Positions 1 to 9,816 of a stretch of 64,000 bases of DNA are shown piece after piece. Numbering within the stretch: the first letter of the stretch is position 1; every line of letters begins with the position of its first letter. The DNA is from Mucilaginibacter myungsuensis (GTDB lineage Bacteria; Bacteroidota; Bacteroidia; Sphingobacteriales; Sphingobacteriaceae). The stretch spans positions 148,432-212,431 of the forward strand of contig NZ_JADFFL010000009.1 of assembly GCF_015222005.1 (NCBI RefSeq). Direction: 5' to 3'. The notes beneath the pieces are model-generated. The model was not told where the DNA came from and searched no databases. It saw only the letters and a list, made by a program, of their open reading frames with translations. The position numbers and the translations under genes were made by a program.

Positions 1-2027
1 TTTACTTTGACAGATGTGCCCTTGCCGACGGCCGAAAATACCGCTAATTTTCCACCGGCTTTCTCTGCCCTTACCTCCATACTGCGTATCCCAAAACCTG
101 CCGATGCAACAGTAGTATCAAACCCACCACCGTCATCGCTAACGATCACCGATACCCCTCCACTACCTTCGGTAGGATGCATGTCTACCAAGATCTGCGA
201 GGCATTAGCATATTTGATCGCGTTATTGATCGCCTCCTGCACGATCCTGAACAAATGCGTGGCCGCTGCTGATGAAAGCTGCACATCAGCAGGGACGGTA
301 TTATTGATATTGACCGCCGTGCTGCCGATACTTAAATATGGTTTCACATATTCGCGCAAGCGGATGGCAAAATCATCGGCAGTAAAGGTTGTGTTATTGA
401 TGAACCAAACGGTCTGCCGCAAGTCGCGGATGGTCTTTACGGCTATCTCTTCAGCCTCTTGCAAAACGGCCTGATCCCTGCCGCCCTCCTGGCTGCGGAT
501 ATTCTGTATCGATGAGTGGATAAAGGTGAGTTGAGACCCTATATTATCGTGCAGTTCGCCGGATATACGCAGCTTCTCATTTAGCATGCCCTGCTCCGCT
601 TCCGCAGCAGCCAATGCTTTTTCCGATTCCAGTTTGCGGGCTTTTAAACTCATGTTACGGCCTACCAATCCGGCTATCACCAGCAATATTGTGACCGACC
701 CGCCTAAACCTCCTAACAGGCGGTTCTTTTTGCTTATCTGGATCTTATTATTCAGATCGGCAAGTGCGTTCTCCGCTATAATCTTATCTTTATGCTGCGA
801 GTCGTATTGCTCATGGAGAGCAGCTATTTGTGCATGCTTTTCGGCGTTATAGGTACTGTCCTTTAGTGATATCAGCTTGTCGGTAAACTCCATCACCTTT
901 TTATAGTCACCCGTTTTTCTGTAAACATTGGCCGTTTGCTCATACATCGCCATCAACACGGCGGGGCCGCCAACCTGCACCGACTTAGTGTAAGCCGTGT
1001 CCATCAATCTTTGGGCCTTGTTGTGATCTTTCAGCCCGGCCATGGCGGCACCGGCGGTGATGTAGGCATAAGCTTCACTTTCCGTGTCTTTGGCTTCACA
1101 GGCAAATTTCAAACCATCTATACTTGCCTTGTAGGCTTTATTATATTGTTGCAGATCGTTATAACAAGCGGCAAGGTTATTCAGGTCTAACGCTATGCGT
1201 GCTTTATCAGCCATCGCCAAGTGCTCGTTATAGGCTGTTAACAGATACGGCAACGCTTTAGCTTGTTGTTTCAAGTTTACGTACGCCGAGCCGATGTTGC
1301 CATTAGCGGCAGCTAACATACTTTTTTTACCGGCGGCTTTGGCCGGCTCCAACATGCGCAAGTAACTCTCTAACGCTTTTTCAAAGTTGCCACTACGCTC
1401 GTAAACTATGCCAATATTATTATAAGCTTTGGTAATGCCTGAATTGTGCTTTAATTCCTGACTGATCTTTAATGACCTGATATGATAAGTGATCGCCATT
1501 TCAGGCAAGTTCATGTTTGAGTAGCAGTTGCCCACATTTGTATAAATTATTCCCAAATGCGGCTTATCATCTATTTTTTTATAAAGCGTTATCGCTTTCA
1601 GATTCAGTTCCAACGCTTTTTTAAATTCCCGATCCTTTTTTAACACTACTGCATAGTCCTGATAGCCGGTCGCCGCTGCACGTATCAGGTTTTTTTGCTC
1701 TGCCAACGCTATCCCCTTTTTGTAATACATAACGGCTACAGATCGCTTGTATAGCAATTCGTAAAAATATGCTATGTTGTACCAGGCTTCGACTTTCCCC
1801 TCATGATAGTCAATGGCTTCTGACCTTTTTAATGCCTGTTTAGCGTAATTGTGCGACAATGCTGTGTCTGTTTCAACCAGCTCGTAACTCAGGTCGTTCA
1901 ACGCTTTTATTTTCAACGTATCTGCCGCTTTAGATGTTAGCACAGCTCGGAGACTATCAACCTTTTTTTGCGCCGACACCTCGACAGCAAATAAAAAGCA
2001 TAGCACTAAGGCAAAGTATCTTATCAT
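1..2027 (-). CDS. TPR-repeat sensor histidine kinase, HisKA_3 type (3' end outside window)
   Basis: Membrane sensor kinase, presumably phosphorylating a LuxR-type response regulator outside the window. Translated here by hand, 675 codons are open from the ATG at 2027 to the left edge, so the C-terminus is missing. Residues 1-19 form a signal peptide (cleavage near VSAQ). Residues ~45-400 are tetratricopeptide-like helical repeats on the periplasmic side. One membrane helix lies at ~437-457, then a coiled coil. The H-box LRISGELHDNIGSQL has the phospho-acceptor His at 493. An ATPase region follows, with an N-box-like EAINNAIKYA and a G-box GFGIRSMEVRAEKAGG. The gene lies downstream of the sus operon terminator in the same direction, so it is probably a separate transcript. 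The family is secure; the signal it senses is unknown. Confidence 0.9.
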   Translation of the reverse strand, partial: MIRYFALVLCFLFAVEVSAQKKVDSLRAVLTSKAADTLKIKALNDLSYELVETDTALSHNYAKQALKRSEAIDYHEGKVEAWYNIAYFYELLYKRSVAVMYYKKGIALAEQKNLIRAAATGYQDYAVVLKKDREFKKALELNLKAITLYKKIDDKPHLGIIYTNVGNCYSNMNLPEMAITYHIRSLKISQELKHNSGITKAYNNIGIVYERSGNFEKALESYLRMLEPAKAAGKKSMLAAANGNIGSAYVNLKQQAKALPYLLTAYNEHLAMADKARIALDLNNLAACYNDLQQYNKAYKASIDGLKFACEAKDTESEAYAYITAGAAMAGLKDHNKAQRLMDTAYTKSVQVGGPAVLMAMYEQTANVYRKTGDYKKVMEFTDKLISLKDSTYNAEKHAQIAALHEQYDSQHKDKIIAENALADLNNKIQISKKNRLLGGLGGSVTILLVIAGLVGRNMSLKARKLESEKALAAAEAEQGMLNEKLRISGELHDNIGSQLTFIHSSIQNIRSQEGGRDQAVLQEAEEIAVKTIRDLRQTVWFINNTTFTADDFAIRLREYVKPYLSIGSTAVNINNTVPADVQLSSAAATHLFRIVQEAINNAIKYANASQILVDMHPTEGSGGVSVIVSDDGGGFDTTVASAGFGIRSMEVRAEKAGGKLAVFSAVGKGTSVKV

Positions 2028-2136
2028 ATTTATAAATGAAGGTATTTTGGTTTAAACTACAAGGTATCGGCTATTTAGGATGGGACAGACCAATATAGCG
2101 TATTATTTCTGATAAAATAATTACTAAAAAAAGCAA

Positions 2137-2168
2137 CAAAAAAACGCGCCCCTTACAAGAGGGCGCGT
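2137..2168 (-). terminator. Rho-independent terminator of the sus operon
   Basis: Read on the minus strand, the stem ACGCGCCC/GGGCGCGT is followed at once by a run of seven T. It begins 28 bases after the alpha-amylase stop codon and is the strongest terminator in the left part of the window. Confidence 0.9.
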
Positions 2169-2195
2169 CCGCAACAGATCAATTGTTAAACTATA

Positions 2196-4106
2196 TTAAT
2201 TTAAGGCCTTGCTACTATATATATGATACTCGCCGGGAGCCAATGTGGCTGTATACGGCAAAGTAACGTTAATTGTTGTCCCGGTCATGTAGTCGTACCA
2301 CATACCTGCCGATGGGAAAGCCACCGCTGCCGATTGCGTATTCACATCAAAGTTACCGACCACCACCACACTCGTACCACTGCCGGTCAAAATGATATTC
2401 TTCACTGAGCCTGAACTGTTCGAGGTAAATGTAGGCGTGCTGAACACCGGGTTATTGATCTTCATTTTGATCAGTTTGGCGAACGTGTTGAATAGTTTTT
2501 TACGATCCGCATTATTCTTGTATTCCCAACGGATCGGTTTCTCGCCTGTTCTACCGTTAAAGTTGATATCTACATCATAACCTAACTCGCCAAATTGCCA
2601 GATCATTTTAGGACCCGGTGCTGTCAGTAAGAATGCCGCGGCAGCCTGCTGACGAGTGAGGGCGGTTGCCAGATCTTTCACACTATATCCTGTCACTACG
2701 TTGCCGTATTGCAGGTTTTTGTACATCAGGCGCTCCTCGTCATGGCTCTCCATAAAACCTACGATATTATCCGGCTGAGTAAAACCTGCATGACTGGTGT
2801 AATACAAACGCGAGAAGTTAGAGGTCGCGATCCAACCCATGGTGGCCTCGTTAAAATTATAGTTGTAATTGCCCCAAACCATCATACCCTCGTCGGTCAG
2901 GGCCTTCTCTTCCTGATCTACCGCAAAGTGCTCCAGGATGGTATAGAAGTTATTATTGTCGATGCTATTGATAAAGGTTTTGTATTCTTTCCAGATCGCC
3001 ACACGGCTGGCATCGTAGGCCGACATGGTGCCGTCATCGGTACTTACCTTCTGGGTAAAGCCTTTAGAAAGGTCGAAACGGTAACCATCGATCTTATAGT
3101 TCTGCATCCAGAATTTGATCACATTCTTAGCGAAGTACTTAGTGTAGGCACTCTCGTGGTTAAAGTCGTAGCCCACATTATAAGGGTGCTTGGCATCTAC
3201 GTTAAACCACGGACTATTAGCAGTTGGCTTATTGGTAGACCCATCAAAATACATTTGCACCATTGGCGATTGACCGAACGAGTGGTTCAACACCATATCC
3301 AATATCACCGCCATACCGCGCGAGTGGCATTCATCAATAAAAGCCTTCAGATCATTCTTGGTACCGTAATACTTATCAGGAGCGAAGTAGAATGACGGGT
3401 TATATCCCCAAGACAGGTTGCCCTCAAACTCGTTCACCGGCATTAGTTCTATCGCGTTAACGCCGAGGGTACTCAGATAGCTCAGGGTGTCTTTCAGCGT
3501 TTTATAATCGTGTGACGCGATGAAATCGCGTACGTGCAATTCATAGATCACCAACTTATTTTTCTCCGGTCGTGTGAATGTGGTGTTCTTCCAGGTGTAG
3601 GCCGGTTGGTTGGCTTGCATCACGCTCACGATCCCGCTCTGACCTGTAGGGTAAGCTTTCAGGTTTGGATATACCGATGCAGGAATGTACTGATCGTTAT
3701 TAGGGTCCAATACCTTTTCGCAATACGGATCGGCAACTTTTAAAGTGCCGTTCACTAAGAACTGGTAAGCGTATTCTTTGCTTGCATCCAGTCCGTCGAT
3801 CTGTACCCACCAGTTGTTGCCATCGGGCGTGTTATTCATCGCGGTCGGCGTCCAGTTATTGAACTCGCCTATCACCGCTACCGAACTTTTGCTCGGGGCG
3901 ATCAGGTTGAAAACAGCTGACGTGCCGTTGTTAATGAACGTTACACCATCGCCGGCACCGCTTGGTAATGGCTTGCCGTTGGGATTGGTCGTTCCGCCGT
4001 TGCCATTATCTACCGGCGTTGGGTTTTCGATCGTGCTTTTCTTACAGCCAACCATGCCGCCCATCAGCACCGCTATTACACTTGTTATTATAAATATCTT
4101 TTTCAT
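2196..4106 (-). CDS. GH13 alpha-amylase lipoprotein with N-terminal CBM48-like domain
   Basis: Endo-acting alpha-1,4-glucan hydrolase, probably anchored in the outer membrane like SusG. The signal peptide ends in a lipobox (GMVGC, Cys21). Residues ~55-130 resemble a CBM48/E-set domain (GEFNNW at 80-85). The GH13 barrel follows with all four conserved regions: I DMVLNH at 270-275, II GYRFDLSK with nucleophile Asp345, III ILEHF with acid/base Glu392, and IV ESHDEE with Asp456. A C-terminal beta domain completes 636 residues. It is the last gene of the locus, separated from the pullulanase gene by a GC-rich repeat. SusG itself carries an internal CBM58, which is not seen here, so the role is analogous, not orthologous. 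Exact specificity (amylase or branching-type activity) cannot be fixed by eye. Confidence 0.9.
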   Translation of the reverse strand: MKKIFIITSVIAVLMGGMVGCKKSTIENPTPVDNGNGGTTNPNGKPLPSGAGDGVTFINNGTSAVFNLIAPSKSSVAVIGEFNNWTPTAMNNTPDGNNWWVQIDGLDASKEYAYQFLVNGTLKVADPYCEKVLDPNNDQYIPASVYPNLKAYPTGQSGIVSVMQANQPAYTWKNTTFTRPEKNKLVIYELHVRDFIASHDYKTLKDTLSYLSTLGVNAIELMPVNEFEGNLSWGYNPSFYFAPDKYYGTKNDLKAFIDECHSRGMAVILDMVLNHSFGQSPMVQMYFDGSTNKPTANSPWFNVDAKHPYNVGYDFNHESAYTKYFAKNVIKFWMQNYKIDGYRFDLSKGFTQKVSTDDGTMSAYDASRVAIWKEYKTFINSIDNNNFYTILEHFAVDQEEKALTDEGMMVWGNYNYNFNEATMGWIATSNFSRLYYTSHAGFTQPDNIVGFMESHDEERLMYKNLQYGNVVTGYSVKDLATALTRQQAAAAFLLTAPGPKMIWQFGELGYDVDINFNGRTGEKPIRWEYKNNADRKKLFNTFAKLIKMKINNPVFSTPTFTSNSSGSVKNIILTGSGTSVVVVGNFDVNTQSAAVAFPSAGMWYDYMTGTTINVTLPYTATLAPGEYHIYSSKALN

Positions 4107-4124
4107 ATACGTTAAGTCTAAGCC

Positions 4125-4252
4125 CCCAGCCCCCTAAAAGGGAAGCGAAGGAACTGATGTTTTATTCCCCCTTTAGGGGATTAGGGATAACCAATGCCCC
4201 CGGCCCCTAAAGGGGAGCTGTTAAATTCCTGTTCCCCCTTCAGGGGGGTAGG
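4125..4252. repeat. GC-rich palindromic intergenic repeat (CCCCTAAAGGGG type)
   Basis: The 149-base gap between pullulanase and amylase genes holds two back-to-back copies of a unit with arms like GCCCCTAAAGGGGA and TTCCCCCTTTAGGGGA. The copies can fold into several alternative stem-loops. It sits inside an operon, so it would be transcribed and could affect mRNA processing or downstream expression. Confidence 0.75.
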
Positions 4253-4255
4253 GAG

Positions 4256-6229
4256 CTATTGATATAATATAAACCCAGTCGTCCCCGGCACTTTTATTTC
4301 GCCTTTCATTTTGCTGATGCCGGCTTCGCTGATCTTCTCGCCGTCACCAACCTGTGTCCAATTACCGGCAGGTAAAGTGAAAGTTGTCTCGGCAGCATTG
4401 CCGTTCAGTACCACCAAAATGTTTTTCCACTTATCGCCGTTGGCATTGCCTTTAATTTGATAGGCGATAGTCAGCTCGCTGCCGGTATCCAAAAATTTCA
4501 GATGCTGTTGGATCATAACCGTAGTAGCCATGCGGAAGGCCGGGTGGTTCTTACGCAGATGCACCAGATCTTTATAATAGTTATAAACTGGCAGATATTG
4601 CGCCTTGCGATGCCAATCTATCTGGTTAATGCTATCAGGTGATTGATAAGAATTAGCCACGCCTTTTTTGCTGCGTAGCATCTCCACACCTGAGTGCAGG
4701 AAGGTAACCCCTTGCGACGTTAATACGGCGGTATTGCTCAGCTTGTCCATTTTGATCAACTCCGCTTCGGTGGCGTTAGGGTTAGCCACCCTTAGGCGAT
4801 CGAACAAGGTGTTATCATCATGGCAAGACACATAGCTGATCGCCTGTGTGGGCTGCCCTGCCCATGGCTGTTTAGAATAATTTACTTTTTGATAATTGAT
4901 CTGCGGATGCTGCACCGCACCGGCTATGCCAAATTTTACGCTCTCGGCCAGCCCGAGTTGGGCGCTTACAAAACCTTTAGCTTTTACATCGCTGAATGCG
5001 CCTTTCAGACCATCGCGCATATCATCGCCAAAGGCGGCTATTTTGTGCAACTTAAGTGTGGCTGCCTTTACGGAGCGGTCACCTTCGGGTAGTGGGGTCG
5101 CTCCTGCTGTCCAGCCTTCGCCGTAGATGAAAACGCTTGAATCGTATTTATGCAGGGCATCGCTAATGGCGTTCATCGTAGTGATATCGTGCGTACCCAT
5201 CAGATCAAAACGGAAACCATCCAAATGATATTCCTTAGCCCAATATAATACCGACTGCACCATAAAACTGCGCATCATCGGCTGTTCAGATGCTGTCTCG
5301 TTACCGCAACCTGTACCGTTGGCGTAGCTGCCATCAGCATTTTTGCGATAGAAATAATCGGGCGCGAACTGCTGGAAATTGGAGTGGTTGATATCGTTGG
5401 TATGGTTATATACCACATCCAGGATCACCCGCAGGCCGTTGGCGTGCATGGTCTTCACCATCTGCTTAAATTCCTTAATGCGGATGTTGCCATTGAATGG
5501 GTCGGTAGAGTAGCTACCCTCAGGCACATTATAGTTCTGCGGATCGTAGCCCCAGTTGTATTGGCCTTCCGCAGGTTTGGTCTCGTCTACCGTAGCAAAA
5601 TCGAATGATGGCAGCAAGTGCACATGTGTAGCGCCTAACTCTTTAATGTGACTTAAGCCGGTGGACAGGCCGTCCGGACTTTTAGTACCGACTTCGGCCA
5701 AGCCTAAAAATTTGCCTTTTTTGGTGATGCCCGAGTTCGGGTCGACAGAGATATCGCGCACATGGGTCTCGTATAAAACGATGTCTGTTGCGTTCTTCAG
5801 TGCCGGTCTTTTATCGGTAGCCCAACCTGCGGGATTGGTCTCGGTAAGGTTAACTACCATACCGCGTTTACCATTCACCCCTACTGCTTTGGCGTAGATA
5901 TCGGGTACTTCTAACGACCATTTATCGCCGTTAAGCATTTGGAAGGTATAGTACTTATCCTTTAGGTTACCGTTGACCACGGCCATCCAAACACCGTTCT
6001 CCTGTTTGATCAGGTCGATGTTCTTTAGCGCTTCGCCACCCAGGCCTTCGGCATACAAACGCAATTTCACTTGCGTTGCCGTTGGCGACCAGATCTTGAA
6101 CGTGGTTTTAGCAGCGGTATAAGTTACCCCCAGATCGGTGCCTGTATAAACAGGCGCGGCGGCTGGTTTAAACGATACAAATAATATCGACATTAAGATG
6201 AATACATTAAATACGCGTAATAGCTTCAT
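4256..6229 (-). CDS. pulA: Type I pullulanase (GH13), secreted
   Basis: Debranching enzyme cutting alpha-1,6 linkages of pullulan, amylopectin and glycogen. The type I signature YNWGYDP is at 224-230. GH13 region I is DVVYNH (271-276), region II DGFRFDL with nucleophile Asp342, region III YGEGW with Glu371, and region IV SCHDD with Asp471. Residues ~30-125 form an N-terminal CBM48-like domain; the total of 657 residues is usual for the family. A signal peptide is present (cleavage near KPAAA) with no lipobox Cys, so the product is probably periplasmic or released. It starts 16 bases after the MFS gene, consistent with one transcript. It would supply linear dextrins for the amylase and neopullulanase. 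Confidence 0.93.
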   Translation of the reverse strand: MKLLRVFNVFILMSILFVSFKPAAAPVYTGTDLGVTYTAAKTTFKIWSPTATQVKLRLYAEGLGGEALKNIDLIKQENGVWMAVVNGNLKDKYYTFQMLNGDKWSLEVPDIYAKAVGVNGKRGMVVNLTETNPAGWATDKRPALKNATDIVLYETHVRDISVDPNSGITKKGKFLGLAEVGTKSPDGLSTGLSHIKELGATHVHLLPSFDFATVDETKPAEGQYNWGYDPQNYNVPEGSYSTDPFNGNIRIKEFKQMVKTMHANGLRVILDVVYNHTNDINHSNFQQFAPDYFYRKNADGSYANGTGCGNETASEQPMMRSFMVQSVLYWAKEYHLDGFRFDLMGTHDITTMNAISDALHKYDSSVFIYGEGWTAGATPLPEGDRSVKAATLKLHKIAAFGDDMRDGLKGAFSDVKAKGFVSAQLGLAESVKFGIAGAVQHPQINYQKVNYSKQPWAGQPTQAISYVSCHDDNTLFDRLRVANPNATEAELIKMDKLSNTAVLTSQGVTFLHSGVEMLRSKKGVANSYQSPDSINQIDWHRKAQYLPVYNYYKDLVHLRKNHPAFRMATTVMIQQHLKFLDTGSELTIAYQIKGNANGDKWKNILVVLNGNAAETTFTLPAGNWTQVGDGEKISEAGISKMKGEIKVPGTTGFILYQ

Positions 6230-6245
6230 AAGGTAGATAGAACTA

Positions 6246-7637
6246 TTATTTGGTTATTTTGGTATTACGATCCTGCACATACAGTACCGACACGGCCGCG
6301 CAAAGCATGAACAGACCCGCCAGCACAATGGCATAAATAGCCTGCCCGTGGAAAAGCGCTTTCACGATCCAACCACCGAAAAAGCCGTTAACCACCTGCG
6401 GCAAGGTGATGAACAGGTTAAAGATACCCATATACACCCCTATCTTTTTAGCAGGCAATGATCCCGCCAACATCGCATAAGGCATACCCAGGATACTTCC
6501 CCAGGCCAAACCGATACCCACCATTGGGGCAACCAGCGTGTTTGGGTTGGTGATAAAAAATATCGATATCAAGCTGACCCCGCCCATGATCAAGGAGAAC
6601 GCGTGGGCCGCTTTACGGCTGGTCTTTGCGGCGATAGTAGGCAATACCAACGCATAGATGGCCGATACGCCGTTATAGATACCGAAGCAAATACCTACCC
6701 AGTTACCGGCATCGGCAAAAGTGGTTGACGCGGTATCCCCGGGGGATACATGGTAAATGTGTTCGGCAACGGCAGGGGTCATAAATACCCACATGCTGAA
6801 CAGCGCGAACCAAGAGAAGAATTGTACTAATCCCAGCTGACGCATGGTGGCAGGGATATTCTTCAGATCGGTAAAAATGGTCATCAAGCCGCCATGGTTT
6901 TCTTCCGCTTCCTGATGGTCAAATTGTTTATAAACCTCAGGGGGATACTCTTTGGTGGTTAATATCGTGTATAATAAACTACCGATCAATACTGCCGCGC
7001 CTGTATAAAAAGAGTACAGGATATTTGGCGGCACCTGACCTTCGGGTGCAACTTTAGCTACACCAAAGTTCTCGGCCAGAACGTATGGCAACCAGGATCC
7101 TATCACCGCGCCAATACCGATCAGAAATGTCTGTACCGAAAAGCCTGTGCTCCGCTGTGAATCCGGTAAGTTATCAGCTACCAGTGCGCGGAATGGTTCC
7201 ATAGCTACGTTAAAGGTAGCATCCATGATCATCAGCATACCTGCGCCTACCATTAGTGGCGGTAAGAACATCAGCATAGATGAGTTTGGCATAAATACCA
7301 AAGCTATAGCCGCCAGCAATCCACCTACAAGGAAGTAAGGTTTGCGTCGGCCTAATTTATTCCAGGTGCGGTCGCTATAGTGACCAATGATCGGTTGTAC
7401 GATCATGCCCGTAATTGGTGCGGCCAACCAAAATAAGGAAAGGTGTTCTACATCAGCCCCAAAAGTTTGCAGGATGCGCGAGGCATTACCATTTTGCAAA
7501 GCAAAGCCAAATTGTATCCCCAAAAAGCCGAAGCTCATATTAAATATCTGCCAAAAGCTGAGTTTTGGCCGTTCCACTACCTTGCGCTTTGCGGCGCTTG
7601 TGGTAGCGGGTGAAATATCTTTGTTAGCCACTATCAT
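6246..7637 (-). CDS. MFS sugar transporter (maltose/maltooligosaccharide porter type)
   Basis: Inner-membrane proton symporter expected to bring maltose or short maltodextrins into the cytoplasm. It has 463 residues and about 12 hydrophobic helices. The loop after helix 2 reads GHYSDRTWNKLGRRKP, the motif of the GPH/SLC45-like sugar porters of Bacteroidota starch loci. Its start codon overlaps the neopullulanase stop in an ATGA, so translation is probably coupled. Its place between two amylolytic genes supports the substrate assignment. The classical Bacteroides sus operon has no permease, so here uptake is encoded within the locus. Confidence 0.88.
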   Translation of the reverse strand: MIVANKDISPATTSAAKRKVVERPKLSFWQIFNMSFGFLGIQFGFALQNGNASRILQTFGADVEHLSLFWLAAPITGMIVQPIIGHYSDRTWNKLGRRKPYFLVGGLLAAIALVFMPNSSMLMFLPPLMVGAGMLMIMDATFNVAMEPFRALVADNLPDSQRSTGFSVQTFLIGIGAVIGSWLPYVLAENFGVAKVAPEGQVPPNILYSFYTGAAVLIGSLLYTILTTKEYPPEVYKQFDHQEAEENHGGLMTIFTDLKNIPATMRQLGLVQFFSWFALFSMWVFMTPAVAEHIYHVSPGDTASTTFADAGNWVGICFGIYNGVSAIYALVLPTIAAKTSRKAAHAFSLIMGGVSLISIFFITNPNTLVAPMVGIGLAWGSILGMPYAMLAGSLPAKKIGVYMGIFNLFITLPQVVNGFFGGWIVKALFHGQAIYAIVLAGLFMLCAAVSVLYVQDRNTKITK

Positions 7638-9493
7638 CTCTTCAATTCAATTACAAAAGTTGATTTAGCAGGTATGGTGATCTGCTTTAAATTGGTTATT
7701 GTTTTACCGCTGATCACGTCCACGCCGCTGTTAAAGCCGGTCATACGTTCGGTGAAAAAGCTGGTATCTAAAGTGGTCTCCTTATCGTTTCCGTTATAGC
7801 AGATCATCACGGTCTTTTGCGCATCGTAACGGAAGTAGGTGTAAACACCCTGACGCGGGATATACTGCATCAACTTACCCGTTTGCAGGGCAGGCGTGTT
7901 TTTACGGTAGTTGGACAAGGTGCGCACATAATTGAAAGCGTCGTTCTCCTTATCGGTCCTGCCGGCAGCGGTGAACTTATCTTTTTTATCACCTTCCCAT
8001 CCGCCCGGGAAATCACTGCGGACCAAGCCATCCGGATTAGATATGCCCGTCATCAATATCTCGTTACCATAATACACCTGCGGTATGCCGCGCATGGTCA
8101 GTAACATGGCCATAGCCGACTTATACTTGGTGATATCCTCGTTCAGCACAGATACCATACGGCTCATGTCATGATTATCCATAAAGATCACGTTGCGGGT
8201 AGGATCTTGATACATAAAGTCCTGCGCTACCACGTTGTATAAACGATAAACGCCGTCGGTCCAGCCTTCTTTGCCGTTCAGGGCTTCGTAGATCGCATCT
8301 TTGATCACCGCGTCGGTGATGCCCGGCAACTGGGTATCAAAACCACGATTAACGGTATTGCCTTGCGTAAAGAAAGCCTGGTTAGCTACCGACCATACCA
8401 GCGTCTCGCCGAAAATGGAGAAGCGCGGGAACTCAGCTTTTACCTTCTTAGCCCAGTCGGCCATGTAAGCGGCATCGTTATACGGATAAGTATCCAAACG
8501 GAAACCATCTATACCGGCATACTCCACCCACCAAATATGGTTCTGTGTCAGATAGTTCTGAACGTAAGGATTGTTCTGGTTAAGGTCGCCCATACGCTTA
8601 TCGAACCAACCATCCAGCATCTGTTTCTTATCAGCAGCAGATCCGTGCGGATCCATCACTGCCGCGTCGCGGAAGTTGGAATTGGTGTATTTTGGCCACT
8701 GATGTACCCAGCTTTTCATCGGCATGTCCTTCATCAGGTAGCTGTCGATACCGATGTGATTATGCACCAGGTCCTTAATCACTTTCAAGCCTTTTTGATG
8801 GGCCAGAGCAACGTATTCTTTATAAAGCTCGTTAGTGCCGTAGCGGCGGTCTATCCTGTAATAATCGGTAACTGCATAGCCATGGTACGATGCTTGCGGC
8901 TCGTCGTTCTCTATTTCCGGTGTCATCCAAATGGCGGTCACGCCCAGATCTTTCAAATAATCCAGCTTGTTCATCAAACCTCGGATATCGCCACCATGGC
9001 GCGAGTACATCGAATCGCGGTGCAAGCCGGTCTCCAGCATGTTCTTGTTGACGTCGTTAGATGGGTCGCCGTTAGCAAAGCGGTCGGGCATCAGCAGGTA
9101 GATCAGATCTTTATTGGTTACGCCCTGCGCCCATTGCGGGGTGCGGTTGCGCAGTTTTAGCTCGTAGCTGTAAACGATATCTTTTGTCCCTGCTCTTTTG
9201 AAAGTGATCGGGAATTTACCCGGACGGGTAGATGCCGCTATCTCCAGATCAAGGAACAAGTAGTTAGCGTTCTCTACTTTGTTAACCTTTGTCAACTTTA
9301 CACCGGGATACTTCAGGCTGACATTGCTGCCGCCGATCTTATCGCCGTGAACGATCAACTGCACTTTAGGGTTTTTCATCCCTACCCACCAATTGGCTGG
9401 CTCAACACGATCTAATGCAGGTACCTGAGCCATGAGGCCGGTCGTTGACATTAATAGAAGCGAAAGCGTGATAACCGATCTGAATTTCATCAT
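7634..9493 (-). CDS. susA: Neopullulanase/cyclomaltodextrinase, SusA-like (GH13)
   Basis: Periplasmic enzyme that trims imported maltooligosaccharides. The signal peptide ends near LMAQ (residue 23). Residues ~25-115 form the N-terminal beta domain of the SusA/cyclomaltodextrinase group (WWVGM at 35-39). The barrel has region I DLVHNH (241-246), region II GFRLDTYP with Asp334, region III FGETLVW with Glu363, and region IV FMDNHDMS with Asp442. Its 619 residues match Bacteroides SusA closely in length. There is no lipobox, which fits a soluble periplasmic product. It shares an ATGA overlap with the permease gene. Orthology to SusA rests on architecture and context. Confidence 0.9.
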   Translation of the reverse strand: MMKFRSVITLSLLLMSTTGLMAQVPALDRVEPANWWVGMKNPKVQLIVHGDKIGGSNVSLKYPGVKLTKVNKVENANYLFLDLEIAASTRPGKFPITFKRAGTKDIVYSYELKLRNRTPQWAQGVTNKDLIYLLMPDRFANGDPSNDVNKNMLETGLHRDSMYSRHGGDIRGLMNKLDYLKDLGVTAIWMTPEIENDEPQASYHGYAVTDYYRIDRRYGTNELYKEYVALAHQKGLKVIKDLVHNHIGIDSYLMKDMPMKSWVHQWPKYTNSNFRDAAVMDPHGSAADKKQMLDGWFDKRMGDLNQNNPYVQNYLTQNHIWWVEYAGIDGFRLDTYPYNDAAYMADWAKKVKAEFPRFSIFGETLVWSVANQAFFTQGNTVNRGFDTQLPGITDAVIKDAIYEALNGKEGWTDGVYRLYNVVAQDFMYQDPTRNVIFMDNHDMSRMVSVLNEDITKYKSAMAMLLTMRGIPQVYYGNEILMTGISNPDGLVRSDFPGGWEGDKKDKFTAAGRTDKENDAFNYVRTLSNYRKNTPALQTGKLMQYIPRQGVYTYFRYDAQKTVMICYNGNDKETTLDTSFFTERMTGFNSGVDVISGKTITNLKQITIPAKSTFVIELKR

Positions 9494-9816
9494 TTTTATA
9501 AGATATATAAGGACAATATGATCCCCGCCTGCCGTAAGAACGACGGGTAGAACTGTAGATAATTTTAGGGGAGACGGATCAAATTTCCGGCAATGGGCCG
9601 GCCACGGGTCGCAAAGTTTTTCCGATCAGTTAAACTTAAATATGCCGATGCTTTTTATCTCTGCCTAAACCGGTTACGTTCCACCATAAACGTTCACCAG
9701 TTGATACCAAGGCAGGGCAAAACACATCACCCGGGCCGGACTTATTTGCCGGTCAATATTTTTCAAAGAAGAACCAACAGGCTGCCGCTGATGTGGCAGC
9801 AGCCCGCGGGAATATT
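9494..9816. other. Intergenic region between susE-like and susA-like genes
   Basis: This 323-base gap has no credible gene. It holds the stem-loop listed separately at 9780-9804. No CAAAnnTA (a minus-strand -7 box) was found in it, so an internal promoter for the enzyme genes is possible but not shown. Confidence 0.6.
9780..9804 (-). terminator. Stem-loop just after the susE-like gene
   Basis: The arms GCTGCC and GGCAGC, extended by neighbouring pairs, close a 4-base loop about 12 bases after the susE-like stop. The following minus-strand sequence is T-rich but has no continuous T-run, so it may be a partial terminator or an mRNA-stabilising hairpin. Confidence 0.4.

Noticed and set aside
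2709..3395. A 228-codon plus-strand open frame inside the alpha-amylase gene
   Set aside because: It is the exact antisense of a gene with all catalytic motifs and shows no family, signal or start context.
8363..9160. A 265-codon plus-strand open frame inside the neopullulanase gene
   Set aside because: Antisense of a well-supported GH13 gene; composition (many Val, Ile, His, Gln) is that of a shadow frame.
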